DNA of 64,000 bases from contig NC_060955.1 in NCBI RefSeq assembly GCF_910589235.1, forward strand, positions 7,128,194 to 7,192,193. Reading direction: 5' to 3'. The DNA is from Vespa crabro. Its lineage: Eukaryota; Arthropoda; Insecta; Hymenoptera; Vespidae. A model generated the notes under the pieces. It was not told the origin of the DNA. It ran no database searches and worked only from the letters and a program-made list of their open reading frames with translations. A program made the position numbers and the translations under genes. Numbering within the stretch: the first letter of the stretch is position 1; each line of letters begins with the position of its first letter. This document shows, piece by piece, positions 36,366 through 48,758 of this stretch.

Positions 36366-36367
<2 letters not shown>
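34481..36367. other. Spacer with small arrays
   Basis: A-rich run at 34828-34875, CT array at about 35343-35385 and GA array at about 35857-35912, in AT-rich unique sequence. The plus frame 34355-34693 continues past the CT array into a mixed stretch but has no recognisable motif. No gene is supported. Confidence 0.5.
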
Positions 36368-36428
<61 letters not shown>

Positions 36429-36452
36429 GTATATATATACACACATATATAT
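36368..36452. repeat. (TA)n array with TG and CA interruptions
   Basis: TA run with TGTATA, TACATATG and ACACACATA interruptions. Confidence 0.95.
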
Positions 36453-36590
36453 GATTATCTGTGGGTATTTACATATACTACGAGCACATTCAAAGGACGT
36501 TGCATCAGCCCAACCCTATGCGTTAGCATATAAGCTTCGCTCTACGTTTCCAACGCATTATACGCACACACGAAGATGTTTTACATGCGT

Positions 36591-36594
<4 letters not shown>

Positions 36595-36643
<49 letters not shown>
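36595..36643. repeat. (TC)n microsatellite
   Basis: Pure TC array followed by CACTCTCACTCACT. Confidence 0.96.
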
Positions 36644-36646
<3 letters not shown>

Positions 36647-36830
36647 ACTCTCACTCACTTCCGAAGAAATCTTTATACATACATACACACACGACACACT
36701 TTGAGAAGAGAAACGAGCTATGCACACTATTCGCCGTACAAAGCAATTTGCAAAATCTCATCCGGTATATCGAATCACGCGCATCCCAGCTGTACCGCGT
36801 AAGATACGACCGATGCAGTTCTCTCTGTTT

Positions 36831-36831
36831 C

Positions 36832-36879
<48 letters not shown>
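36831..36879. repeat. (CT)n microsatellite
   Basis: CT array with one CCC interruption. Confidence 0.96.
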
Positions 36880-36882
<3 letters not shown>

Positions 36883-37136
36883 ATCTGAAACCCGAAGCAA
36901 CGTGGCCTCTCGATAATGAATTTACGTGCAACTTATGCAAATCGAGTCTCTCGTCGAACGGATAAAGCGATCTTCTATCCGTCCTGGGATATGCCAGGAA
37001 GCCGCGATATTGCCTTCCTCTTGCTATTCTTTTTTCTTCTTACTTTTCCTATCGTCGCTCGTGCGACGATACCCTCTCTAACCACCCCACTCCACCCTCT
37101 TTTCCCCCGCCCTTTCTTCTATCGCTTCCTCTTCAT

Positions 37137-37143
37137 TCTCTCT

Positions 37144-37234
<91 letters not shown>
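37137..37234. repeat. (CT)n microsatellite, long
   Basis: Nearly 100 bp of CT with three TTTC breaks. It is the third CT array within 650 bp, and all three lie in the same orientation. Confidence 0.96.
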
Positions 37235-37236
<2 letters not shown>

Positions 37237-37858
37237 CTCTAACTCTCACTTCCTCTCTCGCTTGCGCGCTCGCACGGGGATTTGAATCGCACGGATGCCT
37301 ACGAATGTATATACCCGGGCTAACGAAAATTTCATTTAACCGCGACGAGAATATCGAATTCCTTAAGAGGTAAAATTTGAATAACAAATCGAGACGATGG
37401 GATGGGGATTGGAAAAAGAAAACGAAAAAAGAAAAGAAGAGGCAAGGAAAGAAGAATAAGGAGATAAGAGGAAAGAGATTTTTGAAGAATTTATATATAA
37501 CATCAATTGTTAATCCATAGAAAGAAAAAAGAAGTTCCTTTTAATAATTGATAAGATATACATGTATAATATTTTTCTTTTTTTTTACCCTTCGATATCA
37601 TCTCTCTCTCTCTCTCTTTTTCTATTTTATGAAATATAAACGTACGTATCAAGCTTAAGATCTATCGATACTACAAAATCACAAGATTCTATTTTCAAGA
37701 TCCATAAGTGATACGACGAATTTAGTAATATATTTGTCGAAAATTTTCGTTAGAAAAAGACGTCGATTTTTTCGTAAATATTCTATATACCCTTTCTCAT
37801 TTACTTCGTTCGCTCGAAGAAGAGCAACGAAGTGGAAACATGGAATAAAACGGGAGAG

Positions 37859-37863
<5 letters not shown>
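37235..37863. other. Non-coding spacer
   Basis: Mixed then purine-rich sequence (37405-37480), and a short CT run at 37600-37618. No gene. Confidence 0.55.

Positions 37864-37900
<37 letters not shown>
37864..37900. repeat. (TA)n microsatellite
   Basis: Pure TA array ending in GTGAGTATG. Confidence 0.96.
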
Positions 37901-37903
<3 letters not shown>

Positions 37904-38281
37904 AGTATGTGTTATATACTTACTAGCGGGAAAGAGTCCCGCTGTCGAAAATAAAAGCCGAACTTCGTGCGCGGTCGCACGAAGAGATCGTGTATCTGGC
38001 ATCGGGTATATACGAGTCCTTTTTACGAGTTCGTCACACCCTCTATATAATCATTTTTATACCTTCTTTTCTGGTGGGGATATATGCGAGACATAGACGC
38101 GCACATATACATAAATACGTCATACGCAAGAAGAGAGACACATTGCGATACAAAGGGCAACACACAGAGTTATAGCGTATAGGTTTACCGCGAGATAAAA
38201 GATACGAAACATAGACGGAAATAAAGAGACAGAGATATAAATGAAGAACGAAAGAAAGTAAATACGTCGTTCAATAAGCAT

Positions 38282-38295
38282 GCATACATACATAC

Positions 38296-38326
<31 letters not shown>

Positions 38327-38383
38327 CATACATACATACATACATACATACATACATACATACGTATATACATACATACATAT
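38282..38383. repeat. (ATAC)n tetranucleotide array
   Basis: About 25 ATAC (CATA) units with two small interruptions (CTTAC near 38295; GTATA near 38363). Both strands stay open across it (His-Thr-Tyr-Ile or Met-Tyr-Val-Cys runs), which is a repeat artefact. Confidence 0.96.
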
Positions 38384-39137
38384 GCTCGTATCATTTCTTT
38401 TCCATGAAGGTGTCACCAAATGTCTACTCTGTGTTATGTTTATATGTGTACGTATGCGCGCATGCGTGGTTATGTGTGCGTGTATGTATGTGTGTGTATA
38501 TTTTCTGTTCGTCGAAACGTCTGCTTTTCGGACGTCTCTTCCCTTCGAACGTGCCGAAACAAGCTGATATTGAGAACGCCACATGTATCCACTGGCGAAA
38601 TTCCGCCGAAATTTTCTTGACTCTCGTTGCCCGGCGCTATTCGTGCAAGAAGATCACTACCATTTATGAAGGCGAGAGGAAAGAGAAAGAGAGAAAGGAT
38701 AGGGTAAGTATTCGCCACGTTTGCTCTTGGCGACCGTTCGTGAAAGTTCGGAAGACGCATTCGTAATGCGATTGCACGAACGTGACAAGCCGGATATCCT
38801 CGAAAAAAGTTCCTTCCTACTTCTTCTTCGTCTTCTTTTTCTTTTTTTTTCTTTTTTTTTCTTCTCCTTCTGGTTCTGCTTCTTCTTTTTCCTCGTATCC
38901 AATTGAGTCTCCTTTCATTTGAAATAATAAAATATTCCTGGGTTGAAATAGCACGTGGTGCGATCTAATCATCCTTTCATATATTTTATTTATCAACTAA
39001 GATGAGAGAGATGGGACAGGAAGGGAAACGGGGGAAGGAAAGTAGACGAATTTTATTTTTCAATATCACGTGTGCACTTACTTATGTTTTCAAGAATGAA
39101 TTTCAATCGACGAAGAAGAAGACACGAGAGAGAAAAG

Positions 39138-39144
<7 letters not shown>

Positions 39145-39192
<48 letters not shown>

Positions 39193-39194
39193 TG
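39145..39194. repeat. (GT)n microsatellite
   Basis: About 20 pure GT units, then TATGTGTGTG. It is the only substantial AC/GT array in the window. Confidence 0.97.
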
Positions 39195-40016
39195 ATCCAA
39201 TCGACGAGATTGTCCGAAGAAGGCAATCGGACGAGTTCATCAATTATTTATAAGTATTCTCTCGATTTAAAAAAAAAAAAAAGAAAAAATAGCAATCGAT
39301 CCAAAGGTGTACATATTAATTGAATCGCGACACCTTATTCATATACCTACGTTATTTTCGTTTTCGAAAAAGAAACTATTTCGATTATTTTTATCTCTCC
39401 TGTCAGCCGACGGTTTTCGTTTAAATTCAATAACCATTTTCCTTATTTTAAAGAACGTCTGTATAACAGCATTCTCGTATCCGTACGTTTCTCGAAGGAA
39501 TTTTTTCGAAAGCGGAGGATACGTTGAGAATAAAGAAAAGAAAAAAGAGAGAAAAAGAAAAAAAAAAAGAAAAATAAAAGAAAATGAAAAAAATATTGAA
39601 ACTACGATGTGATTACTCGATACCAAATATGTATATACTTATGTATATAGAGTTGTCTTTAAAACGAGAAACTTTCTGTTTAAGTACGTCCTCTTGCTTT
39701 CGAGTTATTTTATCGTGATTTTATGGAATCAGTTAGAGTTATACTAAAAAAAAAATATCTCGTGTCAGAAATCATTGGATTCACAACTAGAGAATTCGCT
39801 ATTTATGTATTTATTAAAAAGAAAAATAGAAGTTACGGATCTAAGGGAGAAAGGGAAAAAAAGTCTTCGTAGAATTAAGAGCAGAGGATAAAGAAAAGAG
39901 AACGGACGCGTTCTCCGACATATAACGTCACTAAGGGAAAGAGAGAGGGGTGAGTCAGGACAAACCAGAGGGGGTGGCGTGCTTCGAATCGCTTATGATA
40001 TTGTCCCTTTCTCTAC

Positions 40017-40057
<41 letters not shown>

Positions 40058-40590
40058 TACTTTCTCCCTCTCTTTCTTTCTTCTTCTTTCTATGACATTT
40101 TCCTCCACCCCGTGCAATGACAGTTTCCGTAGGGCCTCATGGATTATCTCATAAAACGTAGTTCTACCTCCTTTTTCTTCTCTTTCTCTTCTTCTCTTTT
40201 TTTTTTCTCTTATCGAATAATCAATGTCACCCTCAGGCCTGAGATCCGATCACCTGACTGGCATTTCTCGAGTACAGATGACCCTTACTTTCACCTTGGC
40301 AACTCCCTTTTCTTCTCTTCCCTTCTCTTCTTCTTGTTCTTCTTCTTTCTTTTCTTTCTTTTTAATGTCGAACGTGACGCTGAGAATAACTCACCATGAA
40401 TGATTATTACTTACTAATTCAGACGAGATCTAGTACTTTAGATTATTATTACTCAAGGACGAACGTCCATTAGCTTTTATTAATTTTTTTTCTTTTTTCA
40501 TGTTCGATCGTTTTTTGTCTTATAAATTCATTCCTTTTCTTTGTTATTATTTAACAGCACTTTCTCTAGTACCTTTCATCAACCATCGTA

Positions 40591-40591
<1 letters not shown>
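39195..40591. other. Spacer with CT array
   Basis: An A-rich run (39268-39290), purine-rich sequence (39530-39600), a CT array at about 40024-40059 and pyrimidine-rich sequence at 40170-40365. No gene is supported. Confidence 0.52.

Positions 40592-40634
<43 letters not shown>
40592..40634. repeat. (TA)n microsatellite
   Basis: Pure TA array. Confidence 0.97.
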
Positions 40635-40637
<3 letters not shown>

Positions 40638-40759
40638 AATAAGAAAAGAGGACGCTCATTAAGAATCAATGAAGACAAAAACCTTGCTACTTTTCGAAGG
40701 ATTATTCGCATCAAAGTTCAGCCTATTCTCTTGAGATACATACATATTGTCAGTATTAG

Positions 40760-40813
40760 AGAAAGTGAGAGAGAAATAGAGAGATAGAAAGATAGAGAAA
40801 GATAGATAGATAA

Positions 40814-40851
<38 letters not shown>

Positions 40852-40867
40852 CGAGAGAAATAGAGAG
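40760..40867. repeat. GA array with GATA variants
   Basis: GAGATAGAAA units at the left, GATA units, then pure GA. Confidence 0.94.
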
Positions 40868-42237
40868 CCTGAAATCCTCTTATAGACTTAGCAGTTTCCA
40901 TTATAATCTAAGATAAAGCAGAATAGTTCAGTGAGAACTGTCGTATTCTCCGAGGTAAGATTATGTCAAACGTCAAGATATCAAGGATGGATCTAACCCA
41001 TTAGTTTTAACGATTCCGTCGAATATCGCAAAGGCAGCAGTTCCAAAGAAATCTACGCCCATTTTTAAACTAGTAATTTATTATCATTAATCGAACATCA
41101 TATATTAATTTTATTAATAATTTATATCTATCCTATATTTTCTTCAATAGCAGTGAAATCTTTATCATCTTCGAAACTTTTTAGAGAATATGATAACCCG
41201 ATGGAAAAAGTTAAAACGGGTAAAAAGTGAAAGATCCCTTTATCGAGACGAACGTAACCTTCGACGAACTTTATCACCGTCTTTTATCCACTTTTCCTTT
41301 TCACAAACTCGAAAAACTTTCAGAATAATCACGCGGGTTGGTTATTGACTTGAAAATTTAAAAAAAAAAAAAAGAAAATCATTTCACGATTACGCAATAA
41401 TAGAAAATTATTTATAATGAAGTTACGATATTCTTTAGTAAATTAATATTTTTATGATCCTATTGATCCTATTCGAAGACTCGAAAATATAAATGGCATA
41501 ATCTATCGGAGATATAGGGAAAAACGTCGATGTTACTTTTACCCTCGTCGAAGTTGAAGAGGGTAGTAATAGCAATCGTGGTATCGGTGATGGTGATGGT
41601 GTGAGGGAACAAAAAGATACAAAGAAAGAAAGAAACAGCGAAAGAGAAAGAGAAAGAGAGAGAGAGAGAGAGGGAGAGAGAGGAAGAGAGAGAGAGATAG
41701 AGAGAGAAGCATCGGTACCACGGATTATTTATAAAGGTTTCTCGAATTAACTCCCCCTCACGATTTTACCGGTTCTACGGCCCCTTCTCACTCCCTGGAG
41801 ACTACGACAGAACTTTTGTCTTTTGGATGGTCGACTGTAGTACCGCCTTGTCTGATCTGACACGTGCGCCGCGTGATTTCAAATTACACGAGGAGAGGAG
41901 TAGTCGTGTCGAATCAAGGATGATCAGCCGGATGTGATTCCTGAAGCGTATTAGAGCATTCGATATCTCAATCCAAACGAATTCCATCAATATAAAATCC
42001 ATCGCGAACGAAATTATTTTCAAAGAAATACATTTAAATGGCATTAAAACTGCAATAGGATTATTTTCGTACCTAATTACGTATTATCGGTTCGTTTCAG
42101 TTATTTTTTCATTTTTTACATTATATTAATTAATAATTTACACTCAACTGACGAATGTAATTTTATTTGAGACATTTTTTTTGCTATAAGTTTACAATCG
42201 CTGACAAATTACGGTTTGTATTTACGATATAAAAAAA
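40868..42237. other. Spacer with GA array
   Basis: AT-rich unique sequence, plus a GA array at about 41640-41707 with AAAG and GGGA variants. A GGTGATGGTGATGG word at 41585-41600 is a small ATC/GAT triplet repeat. No gene. Confidence 0.52.
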
Positions 42238-42296
42238 AGAGAGAGAGAGAGATAGAGATAGAGAGAGAGGGAGAGAGATAGAGATAGAGAGAGAGG

Positions 42297-42338
<42 letters not shown>
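42238..42338. repeat. GA array with duplicated 33-bp block
   Basis: A block of GAGATAGAGATAGAGAGAGA type followed by GGGAGA occurs twice in direct succession (about 42238-42300), then pure GA follows. The block duplication shows unit-level amplification within the array. Confidence 0.9.
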
Positions 42339-42342
<4 letters not shown>

Positions 42343-42467
42343 AAGCTAATAAATATCAAAATGGACAATTAAAAAAGAAACAAAAAAATAAAATCGGCGA
42401 ACAAATTTTACTGACGTTAAAATTATTGATCTTTTCCAAGTATTTCTCAAGTATCCTATCATAATAT

Positions 42468-42469
<2 letters not shown>

Positions 42470-42500
<31 letters not shown>
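42470..42500. repeat. (CT)n microsatellite
   Basis: Short CT array 130 bp after the GA array; the two could pair as inverted arms. Confidence 0.93.
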
Positions 42501-42681
42501 ATTTCGTGCCATTCCATCGCGGATGAGGTGTCAGCCGTGAGCGCGGGATGGTGCATACTTGATGAGTAACCGCCAACTTTACACTCCTGCACAATATCGT
42601 GGGGAATTAACCCGACGTTCATCCTCTACCGAGACCTTCCAACCTATCCACCACTACTCTTACCTTTAACCCCCACTTCCT

Positions 42682-42684
42682 CTC

Positions 42685-42725
<41 letters not shown>
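42682..42725. repeat. (CT)n microsatellite
   Basis: Pure CT run with a TTTC break at its end; another CT patch lies at about 42895-42923. Confidence 0.95.
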
Positions 42726-42732
<7 letters not shown>

Positions 42733-42923
42733 ACACCGCCTAACTCAAGTACATATGTACGTTCCTACAAGCGGGAGATGGTGTTTTGGTAAAAGATTTA
42801 ACTTCCATTAGACACCGCAGGGAAGAGGAACGCGAGACGTTGGGATTTAATGGATCTGCTTCGACGTAACCTACCTCTGTTTCTCTTTCCCCCTCTTTCT
42901 CTCTCTCTCTCTCTTTCTCTTTC

Positions 42924-43401
42924 TTTCTTTCTCACGTGGGTAGTTGCGCAAATAAAGGAAGAAGATGACTGACCTTAATTATTCATAGACGCTCGACATT
43001 TCGTTGGATAATCGTCCGTAGCTCGAGGATGAGACGACGATCGTCGCTCGTCGAGTCATTAACGTCATTCTGACATCGCGTTAAACTATTAACACAGGTT
43101 TAATATGGCAACATTTAAAAATTACAAAGAAAAATATGTTGCACGATAACGTTTGAATAATATAAAATTCGGTCAAATTTTTGTCCATCAATTTTTTTCG
43201 GTCAAATTTAAGAAAAATAAGCGCTAATCTTAACACTTCTTGTTTAAACCTATTTTTATGAAATTCTTCTTAAATATCGTATTTGTTCCTTCGAAATACG
43301 TTATCTATCAAATATAATCTTATGTGTTTAGCTAAATGGAAGAAAGTTCATTTTTATTGAAGGATATTATTAATACGGAGAAGAGAAAACGTGGTAATTG
43401 G
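42924..43401. other. Non-coding spacer
   Basis: A CpG-containing stretch at 42985-43085 (CGACGATCGTCGCTCGTCGAG) and then AT-rich sequence; no gene. Confidence 0.55.
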
Positions 43402-43408
43402 ATATATT

Positions 43409-43482
<74 letters not shown>
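43402..43482. repeat. (TA)n array
   Basis: TA array with two CATA interruptions and a final pure run of about 38 bp. Confidence 0.96.
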
Positions 43483-43485
<3 letters not shown>

Positions 43486-45278
43486 GCATGCAATTTGATT
43501 ATTATTAACGTTATAGCCTGGAGGCAATTTTGACCGCAATAATTTTGTTTTCAAATTGAATTATCCAATTCGATTAATTTGCTTCATAAACATTCATTTT
43601 TTCTCTCTTTTTTTTTCTTTTCTTATTTTTTTTTTCTTTTTTTTTTTTGATTGTGATACTTACGATTTTTCTCTGCGTTTATATATCCCCAGAGGATTAT
43701 AATACAGATGCAGACAGAAAAAAAAAGAAAGAAAAGATAAAATAGAGAAGGAGAGGAACGAGTCTAACAACTTGTCTAACATGAGAAAACTAGTGGTTAT
43801 TTCGAACGTTCATTAGGAAGAATTAGCATGTAAAGCGGAAGAAGGTGAAAGAAGAGAAAGACGAAGCGAGGATGTTACCAATGAACGTGGCTTTGTGTCG
43901 AGCATGGTTTTTTAGATCTCACGTGCATTTTATGCTATCCTCTTTCCATCTCACTCTTTCTCTTTTCCTCTCCTTTTTTTTTCTTTCTTTCTTTCTTTCT
44001 TTTCCTGTTTTTTTTTGTTCATTTTTTTTTCTTTTCTATTCTTCTCTTTTCCCCATCGAGTTACCCAGTACAGACCAATTCTCACCTAACAAAGTGGTGC
44101 TTTTGTGGCCACTTCATTGCCTATTCGAAGAGATAGAGATACGCAAGATGTTACGACACATATATTATTGTAGTAATACGATTCAATGTATGCATGCAAA
44201 ACGCATATACCATTGCGAATTGAAATATTTATCTTGAATAAACGTTTTCGATCCAACGTACGGATGTAACGTACTATTTACTTTAATTATTTATATTGTG
44301 ATAAATAACGTGATCCAATGATAATTCTCTCTTCTTTTGTATTATCTTAAAATCTTTTTACTTTTGCGAATCTTTCTCCTAAGCCCGCAATTTTACCTTG
44401 AACGCATAATTTCACGGTATTTCATATAAATTTGAATATCTAGAGACATTTCCTCTGCGTCTACGAACTACCGATCAGAAAACGAAGTGACCGAGGACGA
44501 TGGTATTGCATATTTGACAAAGTTCAGATATATAAAATATATCACATATATCGTTTATCGACAATTCGTTCGTTCATTCATTCATTCACAGGAATATCGT
44601 GTTTCGTGAGCATGTAACCGGAACGAACGAACGATCGAAATTCCACGATAAATCCGTTCTTATACCATCGGAATACGTTATAAACTTTGCTGGTCCGATA
44701 GAATTCGCGAGAGAAGATCTGAAACACACCTTCTTCCGATATCTCAAATTTTCGCTTAGTATTATAAACTCCGTTCCCCCGTTCCTATCTCTTTTCCTTT
44801 CTGCCAACCACCCCATCACCGACCTCAAATGGTTACGAGTATCAACGTGGCACAAATTGAATATATAGTCGTTTCCATGAATTTCATTTGTTCCTTCTCT
44901 AGACCCGATCAAACTGTCGTCAGTCCGCACACTTTGTCACATTTCGTCATGATTGTGCTTATGCTCGAACGCGCTCAAAATACACATGCATAAAATACAT
45001 ACACATGTATAAATTATATTAACAATTTACACATATAAATTTATATAGTTTAACGCTATGTTATTCACTAATTAATTTCAATGATACAATAACAGTCAAT
45101 TAACAATCAACGCATTTGAGGAACGTATCGATATGCAAAAAACAAAATCAATCTACGAAATTTCATTCATTTTTCTAAACGAAATATAATAATAATATCA
45201 TCGTTTGGAAATATATAAATACAATGAAGAAAAAAGAATTTTTAAAAGAACGAATTAGAAGTTAGCTTTGTTGTACGC

Positions 45279-45284
<6 letters not shown>
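43483..45284. other. Mostly AT-rich spacer
   Basis: T-rich run at 43600-43650, pyrimidine-rich tract at 43940-44045, and a (TTCR) run at 44568-44587. The following 44590-44930 is open on both strands for about 90-115 codons with no recognisable domain and no good donor. AT-rich from 44990 on. Confidence 0.45.

Positions 45285-45330
<46 letters not shown>
45285..45330. repeat. (TA)n microsatellite
   Basis: Pure TA array of 23 units. Confidence 0.97.
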
Positions 45331-45331
<1 letters not shown>

Positions 45332-45642
45332 TGTACTTAAAGGAAAGCGAAAAGAAAAAAAACCAACAAACAAAAGAAAAATAAACAAACAAATAAAAAA
45401 CAAGAAAAGAAAAAAAAAAGAATTGTTCAAGTGTGCTCGACTCGACGAAGAACAATTTGCATCTCACAATATCATGAAGCAGAACTAAGAGACTTTGGTA
45501 TTATCATCATTCTCGTCGTCGTTGTATATAAAGGCAATTTCTCATATGAAAACAAGCACGAACAGAGAAGACAAGAAAGATGAAAGGGGTTTGATCGGGC
45601 AAAGATCAGCTAGAAGATAACTCGATTCATGCGTGCTTGCTC

Positions 45643-45656
45643 GGGGGGGGGGGGGG
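45643..45656 (+). repeat. G14 homopolymer
   Basis: Fourteen consecutive G residues in a genome where long homopolymers are otherwise A or T. It could form an intermolecular quadruplex; its exact length is a likely assembly uncertainty. Confidence 0.9.
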
Positions 45657-45939
45657 TGGATTCGATCTCGCATCGTGTCGAGTAACAAAACGCGTAAATG
45701 AGAGTATACGTTTAGAGCAATACCGTGAGAAGAAAAGAGAAGCGTAAAAGTAGAAGTAGGAAAGGGGGGGAAAGAGAAGAAAGAGAAAGAAGGGGTTGTA
45801 CGAAGAGAAGAAGGGTAGGGTCGATGAAGAGACGGGAAAGGAGGATGGGGCTGTAAGTTCGTTGTGAAAATGAAATTACCGCACCGTGAAAGCAGTACTT
45901 TACATGAAATCACGTCAGTGAAGAGGGAGAGAAGAAGAT

Positions 45940-45940
45940 A

Positions 45941-45980
<40 letters not shown>
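45940..45980. repeat. (GA)n microsatellite
   Basis: GA array; the preceding 45730-45850 is also purine-rich with GGGG words. Confidence 0.94.
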
Positions 45981-45984
<4 letters not shown>

Positions 45985-46392
45985 TTGAACTGTCGGCACG
46001 TCGAATCGTCTCACTTCGTTCCCTTCCCTCACTTTCCTACGGCGTAGAATAAGTGAATTTTCACGCGTTCTTGAAGCTTTGCGTTTACCACCGAGACACA
46101 ATGAGTACTATCTTCGTTGTCTCATATTTTTTCTTTTTCTTTTTTTTCTCTTTTTCTCTTTTTTCCTTTCTCTTTTCTTTTTTTTTCTTTTTTCTTTTTT
46201 CTTTTTTTTTGTTAACTTTTCAGTTCAATATCCGAACGGGTGAACAACACTCTTTGCCCTTTTACATAATACATTCGATTCTATTATCTGTAAATTTCTA
46301 TATCCGTAGAATTCTTATGCAAGGTTTAATGAAATATAATTTTGGATATATATATATGTATATAAATTGCATTTAAATATTGCAATAATGCA

Positions 46393-46396
<4 letters not shown>

Positions 46397-46445
<49 letters not shown>

Positions 46446-46454
46446 TATATATAT
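46397..46454. repeat. (TA)n microsatellite
   Basis: Pure TA array with an AAG break near 46444. Confidence 0.96.
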
Positions 46455-47036
46455 CAGCGTTTTACAAGGATTTCTTTTGATAAAGAATAATTTTCTCGTA
46501 TTTCATTGTGGGAAAAAAGGGAAAAAGAAAGGGGGGAAAAAAAGAGAAAAGAAACTTAATTGTCTCAATTTATTTTCAAACAAAATCGACGATACTATCT
46601 CTTTTCATCAGAGTTACATTCTTAACTTTTAAAGCTGAATTCTTGAGAAAAGGAGATAGAGAATGAGAAAGAAAAGAGGAAGAAAAAGAGATGAGGTGAA
46701 ACGGAGGCCAGTAATCGCGGGTAACTTTCTATTTTATATTTTCCAATTTGTTGAAAGTTGTTGCCGGGCTCGTTCGAAAAGTCGTGCTCAAGGCCTCCTC
46801 GCAGTGAACCGTAGAGATAAGGGTCCTTCCAGGAACGGTAGTTAGAATGGTAAAAGATGACTATAAGTGAAGAAGGATGAAGGATAAGGGGATTCCCCAG
46901 AAAGACGACTCGCCGAAAGAGCGAGTGAGCACGAGTTTCTTAGCAAGTTTTATAGACAATCAGTCGCCTCGTTAACCGGTAACTAGAAGAGAAACCCCTT
47001 TCCGCCTGCATTCCGTCGCGTTATTTCCATTTGTAG
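46455..47036. other. Non-coding spacer
   Basis: Purine-rich patches (46505-46555; 46645-46700) and a mixed stretch at 46750-47000 with no gene recognised. Confidence 0.55.
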
Positions 47037-47050
47037 TCTCTCTCTCTCTC

Positions 47051-47101
<51 letters not shown>

Positions 47102-47105
47102 TTTT
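47037..47105. repeat. (CT)n microsatellite
   Basis: CT array with TTTC breaks at both ends. Confidence 0.95.
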
Positions 47106-47477
47106 CTCTCTTTATCTCTATCTAACTCTATCTTTCTTTGTGAGACCTCTATATCTATATTTCTCTTTATTCCTCTTCTTCGGCAGTGAGACATCTTGTA
47201 TTCTCCTATTTACCTTCTCTTCGCACCCTTTCTCAAGAACCTCCTTTTCCAAGCTAAAACGACGATCTTCGACTAACAGGACGCAACTCGAGTACTCTTT
47301 TCGCTCTCCATCTCTCTTTCTAATGCTAAATTTTTTTGCTAATCCTTCTTACATTAAACTGTAATATAATAACGAGAAAATATAATGATATTGCAGATAA
47401 TATGTGGATAAATTGTGAGTAATAGTAACCATAATGCAAAACAAATAACAATATAAAACTTTTATTCTATAATTATA

Positions 47478-47617
47478 TATATTATGTAGACCGGAAAGTA
47501 ATGTCGTTTCTGTGCATGTCAATATTTGATTGTGATTAACAATAAAAACTTGTTAAAAATTTATTCGTTTGAATTTAATTTAAGAAAGCGACATTACTTT
47601 CCGGTCCATCTAATATA
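47478..47617. mobile_element. Mariner-type MITE (internally deleted)
   Basis: GACCGGAAAGTAATGTCG (47489-47506) is exactly inverted at 47589-47606, and the arms continue inward (TTTCT against CTTTCT) and, after a 4-bp mismatch, outward as TATATTA (47478-47484) against TAATATA (47611-47617). The AAAGTAATGTCG motif near the end is typical of mariner/Tc1-superfamily terminal repeats in insects. The core is about 80 bp and AT-rich with no transposase, so this is a non-autonomous derivative. A TA target duplication is likely but cannot be placed because the flanks are rich in TA. Confidence 0.8.
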
Positions 47618-48662
47618 CATACACGCTTATCTTTTAATTCTTTACCTGTCTGTAAAAATTTCTTTATCTTTCTTTCTAATTGAAAATTGATATTTCCTGT
47701 TAGAAATATCTTTCTTTTTTTTTTTGTTTTTTTTTTTAATCCCCATTTTCACTTTTCAACGTATACGAAGATAAAGAACAAGAAAGGAGAGGTGAAATCG
47801 ACTCGTTGATTGTCTATTAGTCCAACAATGTCTCGATATGAATACACAGTGAGAAAAAGAGAGAAAAACAAAGAGAAAAAGAGAGAAGGAGAGAGAGAGA
47901 GAGAGAGAGATAGAGAGAAATGGATACAATGAAAAGTGAATTAAAATTTTGTTTAATTCTTCACGATATGTTCGAATCGTGCGTTCGTAGCTTTTATTGG
48001 AACGTAAAACCACCGAGAATTAAGCGAGATCGTATCTTAGAGTTGAACCTGATGATTATAGAATGCCCAGCTGGTAATCTCAACGGAGAGTTTTATCTTC
48101 GTAAAAGAGGATGACGTTGCCCTTGAGAAAGGAAAAGGAGGAATAAATCGCATGAGTACGAAGTAAGAGATCGTTATTGGGTAACATGAGAGAAAACGAT
48201 TGGTATCGCGCTCGTACATCCTTACACGGTTACATCAAAGATTAATATCCTTATTTTAGCTTTAAATGAAGAAGGGCATTTATTTAAACAAAAAAAAAAT
48301 AAATAAATAAAAGCAAAAAAAAAGAAAAAAGAAAATAGAAAGAAATGAAAGAAAGAGAGAGAGAGAGAGAGAGGGAGAGAGTCCGATAAATTATAAACGG
48401 TAAATCACAGCTTACTTTACGCGAACGCGGAATAAATTCTCCGGCACGAGTGGCATTTAATTAACGTCGTATAAAGGATACGAAATTTGTCTTACACACT
48501 TTGCATCCAGACTTACTTTGGGGGGATAAGATGAATCACAGGACTCCCTCGGTTGCCAAGACGGAAAAGGGTGCAAGTCAAGACGGAGGGAACAATATTC
48601 GCGGCAAATGGATACAAACGAGGTGATTGGCCCGGCCCAATCCATCACGGCAGACCTCAACC
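47618..48662. other. Spacer with GA arrays
   Basis: T-rich run at 47712-47738, GA arrays at about 47870-47923 and 48346-48380, and an A-rich run at 48290-48340. The 47925-48115 plus frame and the 48400-48660 stretch show no recognisable gene. Confidence 0.52.
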
Positions 48663-48708
<46 letters not shown>

Positions 48709-48723
48709 TTCCCTCTCTTTTTT

Positions 48724-48754
<31 letters not shown>

Positions 48755-48758
48755 CTTT
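48663..48758. repeat. (CT)n followed by (CTTT)n
   Basis: A pure CT run passes through CCCTTTCCC into about eight CTTT units. GTAAGTATAAG follows at 48791, but a T tract directly precedes it, so it is not a convincing donor. Confidence 0.95.

Noticed and set aside
38005..38060. CACACCCTCTATATA, possible inverted partner for AGGGTGT-type ends
   Set aside because: The match to the 16.5-kb element is short and no second end lies nearby.
38280..38567. His/Thr/Tyr-rich frames across the ATAC array
   Set aside because: A four-base repeat with no stop in several frames; purely an array artefact.
44586..44930. Overlapping frames on both strands after a TTCATTCATTCACAG acceptor-like word
   Set aside because: The acceptor is attractive, but no donor follows and both strands are equally open, which is typical of chance in balanced sequence.
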